DNA of 18,937 nucleotides, taken from positions 1-18,937 of the forward strand of contig JAGXII010000105.1 of NCBI GenBank assembly GCA_024635735.1, written 5' to 3'. Source of the DNA: Christiangramia sp. (GTDB taxonomy: Bacteria > Bacteroidota > Bacteroidia > Flavobacteriales > Flavobacteriaceae). The notes beneath the pieces are model-generated. The model was not told where the DNA came from. It saw nothing but the letters and a program-made list of their open reading frames with translations, and did not search any database. Positions 6,689 through 14,243 of the stretch are shown here, piece after piece; the first letter of the stretch is position 1, and each line of letters starts with the position of its first letter. The translations under genes were made by a program, and so were the position numbers.

Positions 6689-8716
6689 ATGATAAAAAGC
6701 CTGCTTAACAAAGGGATTTTCCTTTTAATATTACTTACCGGATTTTTCTCAAATGCTCAAATCCAGAAGCCCGTAGAGTGGGAGACTGAAGTAAAGAAAC
6801 TTTCAGAAACTGAATATCAGCTCGTTTTCAATGCATTTATTGAAGAAAACTGGCATTTATACTCCCAGAATTTGCCCGAAGGAGGTGCCTTGCCAACGGT
6901 ATTTATTTTTGAAAATTCCGGAGATCAATATGAACTTGTAGGGGAAACTAAAGAGAGTGAACCTATTACCGAATATGATGAGGTATTTGAAATGGATCTC
7001 TCTTTTTTCGCATTTACGGCCACTTTCACTCAAAATATAAAAGTAACCGACCCAACTATTGGAAGTATCAATGCAAAGGTGGAATACCAGGCATGTGACG
7101 ATAAAGCCTGTATTTTCGACTCTAAGAAGCTTAGATTTATAATCAATCAGGAAAACGTAGCTCCGGAGGGAAATACCACTGCGGCTACAAAAGATCAGGA
7201 CAGTATAAAAGCTGCTGACAAAAATGTTGAAAATATAGATCCAGAACCTAAAGAAAGTTTCTGGGGAATATTCCTGGTCGCTTTTTTATCTGGATTCGCC
7301 GCACTTTTAACTCCCTGTGTTTTTCCAATGATTCCAATGACGGTGAGCTTTTTCACCAAACAAAGTAAATCACGTGCAGCGGGAATAAGAAATGCAATTT
7401 TCTATGGAGTGTCTATCGTGGTTATTTATGTGCTTTTAGGAACCCTGGTGACGGTAATATTCGGCGCTGATGCGCTTAATGCATTATCAACAAATGTATG
7501 GTTCAATCTGGTATTTTTTATACTGCTGGTCATATTCGCCTTTTCTTTTATGGGCGCATTTGAAATTGTACTGCCCAGTAGCTGGGGCACAAAAATCGAT
7601 TCTAAGGCCGATAAAGGAGGCCTCGTCGGGATATTTTTTATGGCTCTTGCCCTGGCAATAGTTTCTTTTTCATGTACCGGCCCAATTGTAGGAACTCTTT
7701 TGGTTCAGGCGGCTTCAAAAGGAGGAATGGCTCCGGTAATTGGAATGCTCGGATTTTCTTTAGCAATTGCCCTGCCCTTTGCTCTTTTCGCTGCTTTTCC
7801 GGGCTGGCTGAATACCTTGCCAAGATCTGGCGGCTGGTTGAATACGGTAAAAGTAACACTCGGATTTCTGGAACTGGCGCTTGCCTTTAAATTTCTATCC
7901 AATGCAGATCTGGTGCTGCAATTACATATTTTAGAAAGAGAAGTCTTTTTAGCGATCTGGATCACGATATTTGGTTTGCTGGCGTTTTATTTATTCGGAA
8001 AAATTCGATTGCCACATGATTCTCCGGAGAATCATATTTCGGTTGGAAGGCTTATAACAGGACTTATTGTAATGAGTTTTACAATTTACCTTATTCCCGG
8101 TTTATGGGGTGCACCGCTGAAAATTATAAGCGGATTCCCGCCGCCTCTTCAATACAGTGAATCTCCTTACGGAGTAGGGAATTCTCAGGGGGGATTTTCA
8201 GAAAATCAGGAGCTTCCTGAACATGCCGAGTATGGACCGCATGATATTGTTTCCTTTCATGACTATGAAGATGGCCTTGCCTATGCAAAGGAAAAAGATT
8301 TGCCCGTGTTAATTGATTTCACAGGCCACGCCTGTGTGAACTGCAGAAAAATGGAAGAACGGGTATGGAGTGAACCTCAGGTGCTGGAAATACTTAAAAA
8401 TGATATTGTTCTGGTTTCTTTATATGTAGATGATAAAAGAAAATTGCCGGAAGAAGATCAGTATGTTTCAGAAACCACGGGAAAAGAAATTGAAACAATA
8501 GGAAACAAATGGAGTGATTTTCAAATTTCCAGGTATGAGGCGAATGCCCAGCCGTATTATATTTTGGTAGATCATAATGAGGAAGAACTATTACCACCTT
8601 CGGCCTATGAACCCAGTGCAGAAGAATTTTATGAATGGTTGAAAGAGGGAATCGAAAAATTTAAAAATCAGAATTCGGACGTAATAAATAAAAAATCTGA
8701 AAGTATTTTTAATTAA
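6689..8716 (+). CDS. dsbD: Thiol:disulfide interchange protein DsbD
   Basis: A 675-residue inner-membrane protein that passes electrons from cytoplasmic thioredoxin to periplasmic substrates. Three modules are visible. After a signal peptide ending near FFSNAQ comes the periplasmic N-terminal domain, with its redox pair C136 and C141 in Y-Q-A-C-D-D-K-A-C. The membrane core has about eight helices, with C210 in L-L-T-P-C-V-F-P-M-I-P and C329 in S-F-S-C-T-G-P. The C-terminal thioredoxin-like domain carries H-A-C-V-N-C (C549, C552). All three cysteine pairs needed for the relay are present. I chose ATG 6689 because it opens directly into the signal peptide; the frame stays open back to a TTG at 6509 but that stretch is not signal-like. 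It ends two bases from the stop of the converging DUF1579-like gene, so the transcripts must overlap. The small-bridge tail after residue 640 is Lys/Asn rich. Confidence 0.95.
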   Translation: MIKSLLNKGIFLLILLTGFFSNAQIQKPVEWETEVKKLSETEYQLVFNAFIEENWHLYSQNLPEGGALPTVFIFENSGDQYELVGETKESEPITEYDEVFEMDLSFFAFTATFTQNIKVTDPTIGSINAKVEYQACDDKACIFDSKKLRFIINQENVAPEGNTTAATKDQDSIKAADKNVENIDPEPKESFWGIFLVAFLSGFAALLTPCVFPMIPMTVSFFTKQSKSRAAGIRNAIFYGVSIVVIYVLLGTLVTVIFGADALNALSTNVWFNLVFFILLVIFAFSFMGAFEIVLPSSWGTKIDSKADKGGLVGIFFMALALAIVSFSCTGPIVGTLLVQAASKGGMAPVIGMLGFSLAIALPFALFAAFPGWLNTLPRSGGWLNTVKVTLGFLELALAFKFLSNADLVLQLHILEREVFLAIWITIFGLLAFYLFGKIRLPHDSPENHISVGRLITGLIVMSFTIYLIPGLWGAPLKIISGFPPPLQYSESPYGVGNSQGGFSENQELPEHAEYGPHDIVSFHDYEDGLAYAKEKDLPVLIDFTGHACVNCRKMEERVWSEPQVLEILKNDIVLVSLYVDDKRKLPEEDQYVSETTGKEIETIGNKWSDFQISRYEANAQPYYILVDHNEEELLPPSAYEPSAEEFYEWLKEGIEKFKNQNSDVINKKSESIFN

Positions 8717-8718
8717 GT

Positions 8719-9222
8719 TCAGTTCTTTTTTCGGTAGATACCTTTAAAAGCATTGCTTATTACTTTCCCTTCAGTATCGTAAATTTCCCAAAGCTGGGTA
8801 ATACTTCCGTCGGGATTTTCGGTCCAGGTGATCTGGTTGTAATATTTGCCCTTTTTGCCTTCTGTTATTTCACTTTTAAGAACCATCTTGCCGGGCCTGG
8901 CAGTTCCTTTTAATTTTAAAATATTTCCTGAATTACTTATCCATAACTGGTTCCAGGTAGAATCGGCAGGATCATAATAATTAAAGCTTTTTCCTGTGCT
9001 TCCTTTTTGTCCTTTCCAGTTTTCGGAAATTATGCAGTTATCTTCCAGCTTTTCGACCAGATTTTCACCAATCTTATCACCATTGGTATCAAAAACTTCC
9101 CATTCTCCTACCCAGAAATTGAATTGCTTGTGCTGGGGTGTACAGCAGGCGCAGTCTTGATTTTGGGAAAAGCTGAGGATAGGCAACAGGGAGATAATCA
9201 GAAAAATGGCCTGTTTTTTCAT
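8719..9222 (-). CDS. Exported DUF1579-like protein with N-terminal CxCC motif
   Basis: A 167-residue protein with a signal peptide (MKKQAIFLIISLLPILSFSQ, cleavage likely after SFS or SFSQ). The mature chain begins N-Q-D-C24-A-C26-C27-T-P and continues as a beta-barrel-like domain: H-K-Q-F-N-F-W-V-G-E-W-E-V, then regularly spaced strands to the C-terminal 'AFKGIYRKK'. The 'F-W-x-G-E-W' opening is typical of DUF1579 and related proteins, whose role is not established. No lipobox is seen, since the first cysteine is four residues past the probable signal peptidase I site. It converges on dsbD with a two-base gap; an exported cysteine-rich protein beside the periplasmic thiol reductant carrier is suggestive but not proof of partnership. 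Its start codon is abutted by a long inverted repeat (separate entry). Confidence 0.85.
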   Translation of the reverse strand: MKKQAIFLIISLLPILSFSQNQDCACCTPQHKQFNFWVGEWEVFDTNGDKIGENLVEKLEDNCIISENWKGQKGSTGKSFNYYDPADSTWNQLWISNSGNILKLKGTARPGKMVLKSEITEGKKGKYYNQITWTENPDGSITQLWEIYDTEGKVISNAFKGIYRKKN

Positions 9223-9261
9223 GAAATTATTATTTTGGTTCTAAACCAATATAATAATTTC
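9223..9261. promoter_or_regulatory. 39-base near-perfect inverted repeat abutting the DUF1579 gene start
   Basis: Eighteen-base arms (9223-9240 and 9244-9261) match at 17 of 18 positions around a three-base centre (GGTT CTA AACC). The repeat ends exactly where the minus-strand ATG (9222-9220) begins, so in the mRNA it would form a hairpin over the ribosome-binding region; as DNA it could be an operator for a dimeric repressor. It is not followed by a T run in either useful direction, so it is not a good terminator. Confidence 0.6.
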
Positions 9262-9312
9262 AGGTCCCAGGCTATTACAAATGATTTGAAAACACAGTAT
9301 TATGCAGTAAAA

Positions 9313-9531
9313 TTAAACTACAATCTTATGCTCTTTAGTAGTAATCCTGTTCTTCTTTTTCTCTTTTTTGTGTTCCTGAAGTAGCTGGTATGCAAGAAAA
9401 CCTCCGGCAATTAGAGCTCCGGCTCCAATACCTAATCTACCACCTTTGACGGCTGCTTTTTTTCCGGCTTTAATTACAAAGCCTCTAACAATAAATTTTC
9501 CTGCGGTTTTTATTAAATGACCAATGTCCAT
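9313..9531 (-). CDS. Small single-pass membrane protein, function unknown
   Basis: A 72-residue protein with a basic N-terminal half (KTAGKFIVRGFVIKAGKKAAVKGG), one glycine/alanine-rich membrane segment (residues 33-51, 'LGIGAGALIAGGFLAYQLL'), and a strongly charged tail (EHKKEKKKNR). The layout suggests a small inner-membrane protein. I do not recognise the family. It lies about 90 bases upstream of the DUF1579-like gene on the same strand, so its 3' end faces the inverted repeat, and it starts just after the disrupted SDR gene. The complete frame, good start and membrane-protein composition support it as real. Confidence 0.65.
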   Translation of the reverse strand: MDIGHLIKTAGKFIVRGFVIKAGKKAAVKGGRLGIGAGALIAGGFLAYQLLQEHKKEKKKNRITTKEHKIVV

Positions 9532-9557
9532 ATTATTTACTTTTTGATTGTTAATTA

Positions 9558-10287
9558 TTAAGATTTGCCTGTGGGTTTCACCAAAAGCTCATTTACATTT
9601 ACCGAGTCTGGTTGCGAAACTGCATAATATACCGCGTCGGCAATATGCTCCGGCTTTAATTTAGGTTCGTTGTCACCATAATCTTTTTCTTCAAGTAACT
9701 CAGCATCTGTAATATTATTTCTAAGGTGGTGGCTACAGTACCGGGTTCAACTGCTGTCACTCTAATGTTGAAATCTGGAGACAGTTCCATTCGCATCCCG
9801 TGCGATAGTTCAATGATTGCAGCTTTAGATGCGCCATAAACAGAACCTCCTTTATATATTTCCTTTCCGTCTACTGATGCATGTTGACTATATTTCCGCT
9901 CTTTTGTTCCTTCATGGCAGGCAATACTGCATAGATACAGCGAAGAGTTCCTTTGAGGTTTACTTCAATGGTAGAAAGCCATTCATCGAGATGACGATTC
10001 TTTAAATAGGTTAAGGGCATGATCCCGGCCGAGTTAACTAGAATATCTATGCTGTCATATTTCTCACGAATATTATTGAAAGCCTTGGTGACACTCTCAG
10101 TTTCACTCACATCCATTTTTACTGCCATACTATTGGAGCCAATTTCTTTCTGTATTTCTTTTAGTTTGTCGGTACTTCTGCTTGCCAGAACCACATTACA
10201 ATTTTCGGCTGATAATTTTTTTGCTATCGCTTTTCCAATGCCACTGCTGGCATCTGTTACTACTGCTGTTTTTCCATTAAGTTTCAT
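9558..10287 (-). pseudogene. Short-chain dehydrogenase/reductase (SDR), broken by two frameshifts
   Basis: From ATG 10287 (M-K-L-N-G-K-T-A-V-V) the frame follows a classical SDR: a cofactor loop, L-V-N-S-A-G-I, and G-N-I-V-N. It then shifts by one base near 9877-9884. In the next frame it goes on as S-V-D-G-K-E-I-Y-K-G-G-S-V-Y-G-A-S-K (catalytic Y-x-x-x-K) and V-E-P-G-T-V-A-T-T-L. It shifts once more near 9717-9725, and a third frame carries N-N-I-T-D-A-E-L-L-E to the end V-K-P-T-G-K-S and TAA at 9558. Both lesions are single-base losses and neither is in a long homopolymer. In addition the cofactor loop reads T-D-A-S-S-G-I-G where the family has T-G-x-x-x-G-x-G. Restored length would be about 243 residues, normal for the family. 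A longer start at 10323 exists but the SDR fold begins at 10287. I read this as a decayed gene. Confidence 0.85.
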
Positions 10288-10519
10288 AGCCCTTGGTTTC
10301 TTATTAGGATCTGATAAAATCATCAGAATTCAGTTAATATAATTTGAAATAACACATCTTTAACTGATGGGAATTCCAGGGAGGGGAAGATGGTAATGAA
10401 AGGTTAAAATTCAGGAGATTGTTTTTCAGGAAGGCACTATTTCTTTATTTAGTTTCGTTGTTTAGATTCCCGGTCAGGAATTATTAATTTGGTTTTCACT
10501 TCCCGAAAAAATAAAATGC

Positions 10520-11545
10520 ATGAAGAAAAGATTTTCAGATACGTTCAAGATTTTTAGTTCGATAGGCCTGCTTTTATTTCTTTCGTCCTGCAGTCCAATT
10601 GACGATTCGGGCAATGAGGCAAAGATTTCGGAGAAAGCTTTTTTATATGCTTCTACAAATAGCGGGATTGTAAAACGATATAATATCAATTCCGGGGACC
10701 AGATTACGTTTAATACGGCTTCAGAAGATGCAGGAGTTGTGGTTTATGAGGGTGGAGATCTGCTCACGCTACTTTCCAGGTCTTCGTCACAACTTCAGTT
10801 GTATTCAGGCGCAAGTGCTGTGGATAGAGGGTCCACTATTGATTTACACCTTGAATACTCCGGGACACAGGATTTTCAAAATTCTGTGGATATGGCAATG
10901 AGTGCTAATTATTATGTAGTTTCAGATAATACAGATGTAGACGGCGATAGTTCTACGGCCAATGGGGTGTTATATGTTTACCGAAAAGGCTCTACCGGAT
11001 TTGTTTTGCGGAATTTTATGATTACTAACTTTAATCTTGGAGGTCTTGAATTTGTGGGCAATGATCTTTATGCAGCTGTAAAGAATACTAATAAGGTGGC
11101 TCTTTTTAAAAATTTCCTGGAATCGAATACCAGCCGCGGAATTACTGCAGATAAGATAATTTCCTTTGAAGGTATGATAAATATCCAGGGACTGGATTAT
11201 GAAAATGGCACAATGCTGCTTTCAGATATCGGGGATAAAAACCTTGATAGTGACGGGGCGTTGAATATCATTAATGATTTCGATTCAAAATATAACGTTA
11301 CCAGTAACCTTGGAATACTTTCGATAGATGAACAGTTAAGGATAGCGGGTAATAAGACCAAATTAGGAAACCCGGTGAATATAGATTACGATACTGATTA
11401 TAATGTAATTTTTGTGACCGAGGCACTCAATGGCGGGGGTAAGATCCTTGCTTTTAATAATGCCAGAAATGCTTCCGGGAATATTTCTCCTGATCTATCC
11501 TATAATCTTGCCGGGGTATCTTCGGTTTATTTTTATACCGAATAA
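10520..11545 (+). CDS. Lipoprotein with beta-propeller-like repeats, function unknown
   Basis: A 341-residue exported lipoprotein with a clear signal ending in F-L-S-S-C (C24). The mature part is nearly all short strands in a repeating rise-and-fall pattern ('AFLYASTNSGIVKRYNI', 'GVLYVYRKGSTGFVLRNF', 'NDLYAAVKNTNKVALFK', 'VIFVTEALNGGGKILAFN'). This is the look of NHL- or YVTN-type propellers, though I could not fit a named family. D139-V-D-G-D-S is a possible calcium loop. It is flanked by about 230 bases upstream and 160 bases before topA, so it is likely transcribed alone. An overlapping out-of-frame ATG at 10516 was passed over because only the 10520 frame gives the signal peptide. Placed at the cell surface or periplasm; role not inferable. 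Confidence 0.82.
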   Translation: MKKRFSDTFKIFSSIGLLLFLSSCSPIDDSGNEAKISEKAFLYASTNSGIVKRYNINSGDQITFNTASEDAGVVVYEGGDLLTLLSRSSSQLQLYSGASAVDRGSTIDLHLEYSGTQDFQNSVDMAMSANYYVVSDNTDVDGDSSTANGVLYVYRKGSTGFVLRNFMITNFNLGGLEFVGNDLYAAVKNTNKVALFKNFLESNTSRGITADKIISFEGMINIQGLDYENGTMLLSDIGDKNLDSDGALNIINDFDSKYNVTSNLGILSIDEQLRIAGNKTKLGNPVNIDYDTDYNVIFVTEALNGGGKILAFNNARNASGNISPDLSYNLAGVSSVYFYTE

Positions 11546-11676
11546 TACTTTTACTCTTAAAATTTAATGCTTTTAAAACAGTTTTATAATTTTTAAAGCC
11601 TTGTAAACACAGGTGGTTTCAGGGTTTTTAAAGATTGTTTTAAACTAACCTTAACGGGGAGACGAAAAATTTGATA

Positions 11677-11684
11677 TACTTTTG
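11677..11684 (+). promoter_or_regulatory. Bacteroidota -7 promoter box (TACTTTTG) for topA
   Basis: TACTTTTG, an exact TAnnTTTG match, sits 21 bases upstream of the topA ATG at 11706. The short leader supports this ATG over the in-frame TTG at 11682, which lies inside the box. The same octamer, followed by CA, precedes dsbD. Confidence 0.6.
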
Positions 11685-11705
11685 CACTTACAAACCTACA
11701 AATTT

Positions 11706-14240
11706 ATGGCTAAGAATTTAGTGATTGTTGAGTCTCCTGCGAAGGCAAAAACCATTGAAAAGTTCCTGGGAACAGACTACAAGGTAGCGTCCAGCTTCGG
11801 GCATATTGCAGATTTGCCTACAAAAGAAATTGGTGTTGATACCGAAGGAGATTTCAAACCTAAATATATTGTATCTAAAGATAAAAGGGATGTTGTAAGG
11901 AAACTTAAGAGTCTTGCAAAAGATGCCGACATGGTCTGGCTCGCGAGTGATGAAGACCGTGAGGGAGAAGCGATCGCATGGCATCTGGCAGAGGAACTTA
12001 AGCTCAAAAGCGACAAAACAAAACGTATAGTATTTCACGAGATCACGAAACCGGCTATTTTAAAGGCAATCGAAAACCCCCGGGGGATTGATTATAACCT
12101 TGTGAATGCTCAGCAGGCAAGACGTGTTCTTGACAGGCTTGTAGGATATGAACTTTCTCCGGTACTCTGGAGAAAAGTCAAGGGAGGTTTATCGGCGGGA
12201 CGTGTTCAGTCTGTTGCCGTTAGACTAATTGTAGAAAGAGAACGTGAGATCCAGGATTTTGAACCACAGGCTTCTTACAGGATCGATGCCGAATTTACCA
12301 CAGAAGACGGAAAATCCTTTAAAGCGAAGATTCCAAAGAATTTTGATACCCGGGAAGAAGCAGAGAAATTCCTGAAAGATAGTATTGGTGCTAATTTTAA
12401 AGTAGCTGAGCTTACTACAAAACCGGCAAAAAAGAATCCAGCTCCTCCATTTACAACATCAACACTTCAGCAGGAAGCTGCCAGAAAATTATATTTCTCA
12501 GTAGGGAAGACCATGACACTCGCTCAGCGTTTGTATGAAGCGGGACATATTACCTATATGAGGACAGATAGTGTGAATCTTTCTGATGAAGCAAGAAAAG
12601 GTGCTAAAAATGAAATTCTGAAGGCTTACGGGGATAAATATTCTAAAACACGCCAGTTTAAAGGTAAATCCAAGGGAGCACAGGAAGCCCACGAGGCCAT
12701 TCGCCCTACCGGATTTCAAAAACACAGTATTTCGGCTGAACGTGATCAGCAAAGATTATATGAACTAATCTGGAAAAGGGCCATTGCATCTCAAATGAGC
12801 GATGCTCAGCTGGAAAGAACCAATGTGAAGATAGATATCCTTCCTTCTTCTGAAAGCAAAAAAGAACTTCCGCAGTTTACCGCAAACGGAGAGGTGTTGA
12901 AATTTGACGGATTCCTGAAAGTTTACCTGGAAGGAAGTGATGAGGAAGATGAAGAACAAAGCGGAATGTTGCCTGCACTAAAAGAACAGCAGTCATTAAA
13001 TAATAATTATATCACCGCCACAGAAAGATTTACCAGACCGCCTTATCGTTATACAGAAGCGTCACTGGTGAAGAAACTGGCAGAGCTTGGAATTGGAAGA
13101 CCTTCTACCTACGCTCCAACTATCTCTACTATTCAAACCAGGAATTATATCGAAAAAGGATCGGTTGATGGTACTGAAAGAGATTACACCCAGTTCATGC
13201 TTCAGGCCGGTGCTAATCAGGTGAAAGAGAAAACTTTAACCGAAACCGTTGGTAGTGATAAAGGTAAATTGGTCCCTACGGCAACAGGAATGGTAGTTAA
13301 TGATTTTCTTGTGAACCATTTCTCTAATATTCTCGATTATAACTTTACCGCTAAAGTTGAAGAAAGCTTTGATAATATCGCTGAAGGGAACGAGGAATGG
13401 ACTACCATGATGAAAAATTTTTATAAAGATTTTCATCCACATGTTCAGGACGTTGCTAAAAATGCCGAAAGGGAAGTTGGTGAAAGGATTCTTGGAGAAG
13501 ACCCTGATAGCGGGAAGCCGGTGAGTGTGCGCCTTGGGAAATTTGGTCCTATGGTACAGATTGGAAGTGTAGAAGATGATGAAAAACCGAAATTTGCCAG
13601 TCTGAGTCCAGATCAAAATATGGAAACGCTTACTTATGATGAGGCCATGGCCTTGTTTGACCTTCCTAAGAAACTTGGAGAATATAAAGGAGAGGCGGTA
13701 GAAGTAAATAACGGTCGTTATGGGCCATATGTGCGTTTTGGAAAGAAATTCGTTTCCCTTGAAAAAGGAGAAGATCCTTTAAATGTAGATTTTGAAAGGG
13801 CTATGGAGCTGGTTAGGGAAAAAGAAAAGGCCGATGCTCCCATTTATGAGTACAAAGATATGCCGGTACAGAAGGGGGTGGGGAGATTTGGTCCCTATCT
13901 CAAATGGAACAATATGTTCATTAACGTAAATAAAAAGTACGATTTTGATAATCTGTCTGAAGAAGATATCGAAGAACTCATAGAAGATAAGCTTAAAAAG
14001 GAACGTGAAAAGGTTATCCAGAACTGGGAAGATGAAGGGATACGCTTAGAAAAGGCACGATGGGGAAGATTTAATGTAATAAAAGGAAAAACTAAAGTTG
14101 AACTTCCAAAAACAACCAAGGCCGAAGAACTTACGCTTGAGGAAGTAAAAGATATTTTGGAGAAAAGTGGTAAGACCAAAAAGAAGAAAACTACCTCCCG
14201 CAAAAAGACTACGAGGAAAAAAACTACGAAAAAGAAATAA
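11706..14240 (+). CDS. topA: DNA topoisomerase I (type IA)
   Basis: An 844-residue enzyme that relaxes negatively supercoiled DNA by single-strand passage. The Toprim domain opens at once with L-V-I-V-E-S-P-A-K-A-K-T-I-E-K and holds the metal-binding D82-E-D84-R-E-G-E. The catalytic tyrosine is Y284 in I-T-Y-M-R-T-D-S. After the core, the C-terminal part has three G-R-[FY]-G-P-[YM]-type repeats (for example 'GKFGPMVQIG', 'GRYGPYVRFG', 'GRFGPYLKWN') and a 'WGRFNVIKG' unit rather than the four-cysteine zinc ribbons of the E. coli enzyme, as is usual in this phylum. A lysine/threonine-rich tail closes it (KKTTRKKTTKKK). Start chosen at ATG 11706 because it begins the Toprim strand and follows a promoter box. 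The ureohydrolase-like gene starts three bases after the stop, so the two are probably one transcription unit. Confidence 0.97.
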   Translation: MAKNLVIVESPAKAKTIEKFLGTDYKVASSFGHIADLPTKEIGVDTEGDFKPKYIVSKDKRDVVRKLKSLAKDADMVWLASDEDREGEAIAWHLAEELKLKSDKTKRIVFHEITKPAILKAIENPRGIDYNLVNAQQARRVLDRLVGYELSPVLWRKVKGGLSAGRVQSVAVRLIVEREREIQDFEPQASYRIDAEFTTEDGKSFKAKIPKNFDTREEAEKFLKDSIGANFKVAELTTKPAKKNPAPPFTTSTLQQEAARKLYFSVGKTMTLAQRLYEAGHITYMRTDSVNLSDEARKGAKNEILKAYGDKYSKTRQFKGKSKGAQEAHEAIRPTGFQKHSISAERDQQRLYELIWKRAIASQMSDAQLERTNVKIDILPSSESKKELPQFTANGEVLKFDGFLKVYLEGSDEEDEEQSGMLPALKEQQSLNNNYITATERFTRPPYRYTEASLVKKLAELGIGRPSTYAPTISTIQTRNYIEKGSVDGTERDYTQFMLQAGANQVKEKTLTETVGSDKGKLVPTATGMVVNDFLVNHFSNILDYNFTAKVEESFDNIAEGNEEWTTMMKNFYKDFHPHVQDVAKNAEREVGERILGEDPDSGKPVSVRLGKFGPMVQIGSVEDDEKPKFASLSPDQNMETLTYDEAMALFDLPKKLGEYKGEAVEVNNGRYGPYVRFGKKFVSLEKGEDPLNVDFERAMELVREKEKADAPIYEYKDMPVQKGVGRFGPYLKWNNMFINVNKKYDFDNLSEEDIEELIEDKLKKEREKVIQNWEDEGIRLEKARWGRFNVIKGKTKVELPKTTKAEELTLEEVKDILEKSGKTKKKKTTSRKKTTRKKTTKKK

Positions 14241-14243
14241 AAT

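Noticed and set aside
6509..6691. TTG start for DsbD, giving 60 additional N-terminal residues
   Set aside because: The frame simply stays open through the leader and across a promoter box; the signal peptide begins at ATG 6689.
10285..10323. ATG at 10323 as the SDR start
   Set aside because: It adds 12 residues that do not belong to the fold; the SDR consensus begins with MKLNGKTAVVT at 10287.
10324..10519. Imperfect inverted repeat GAATTCAGTTAA ... TTAACTGATGGGAATTC upstream of the SDR remnant
   Set aside because: The arms are short, interrupted and far apart, in AT-rich DNA; not enough to claim an operator or hairpin.
11682..11708. TTG start for TopA eight codons upstream
   Set aside because: The TTG is part of the TACTTTTG box; the conserved Toprim strand begins at ATG 11706.
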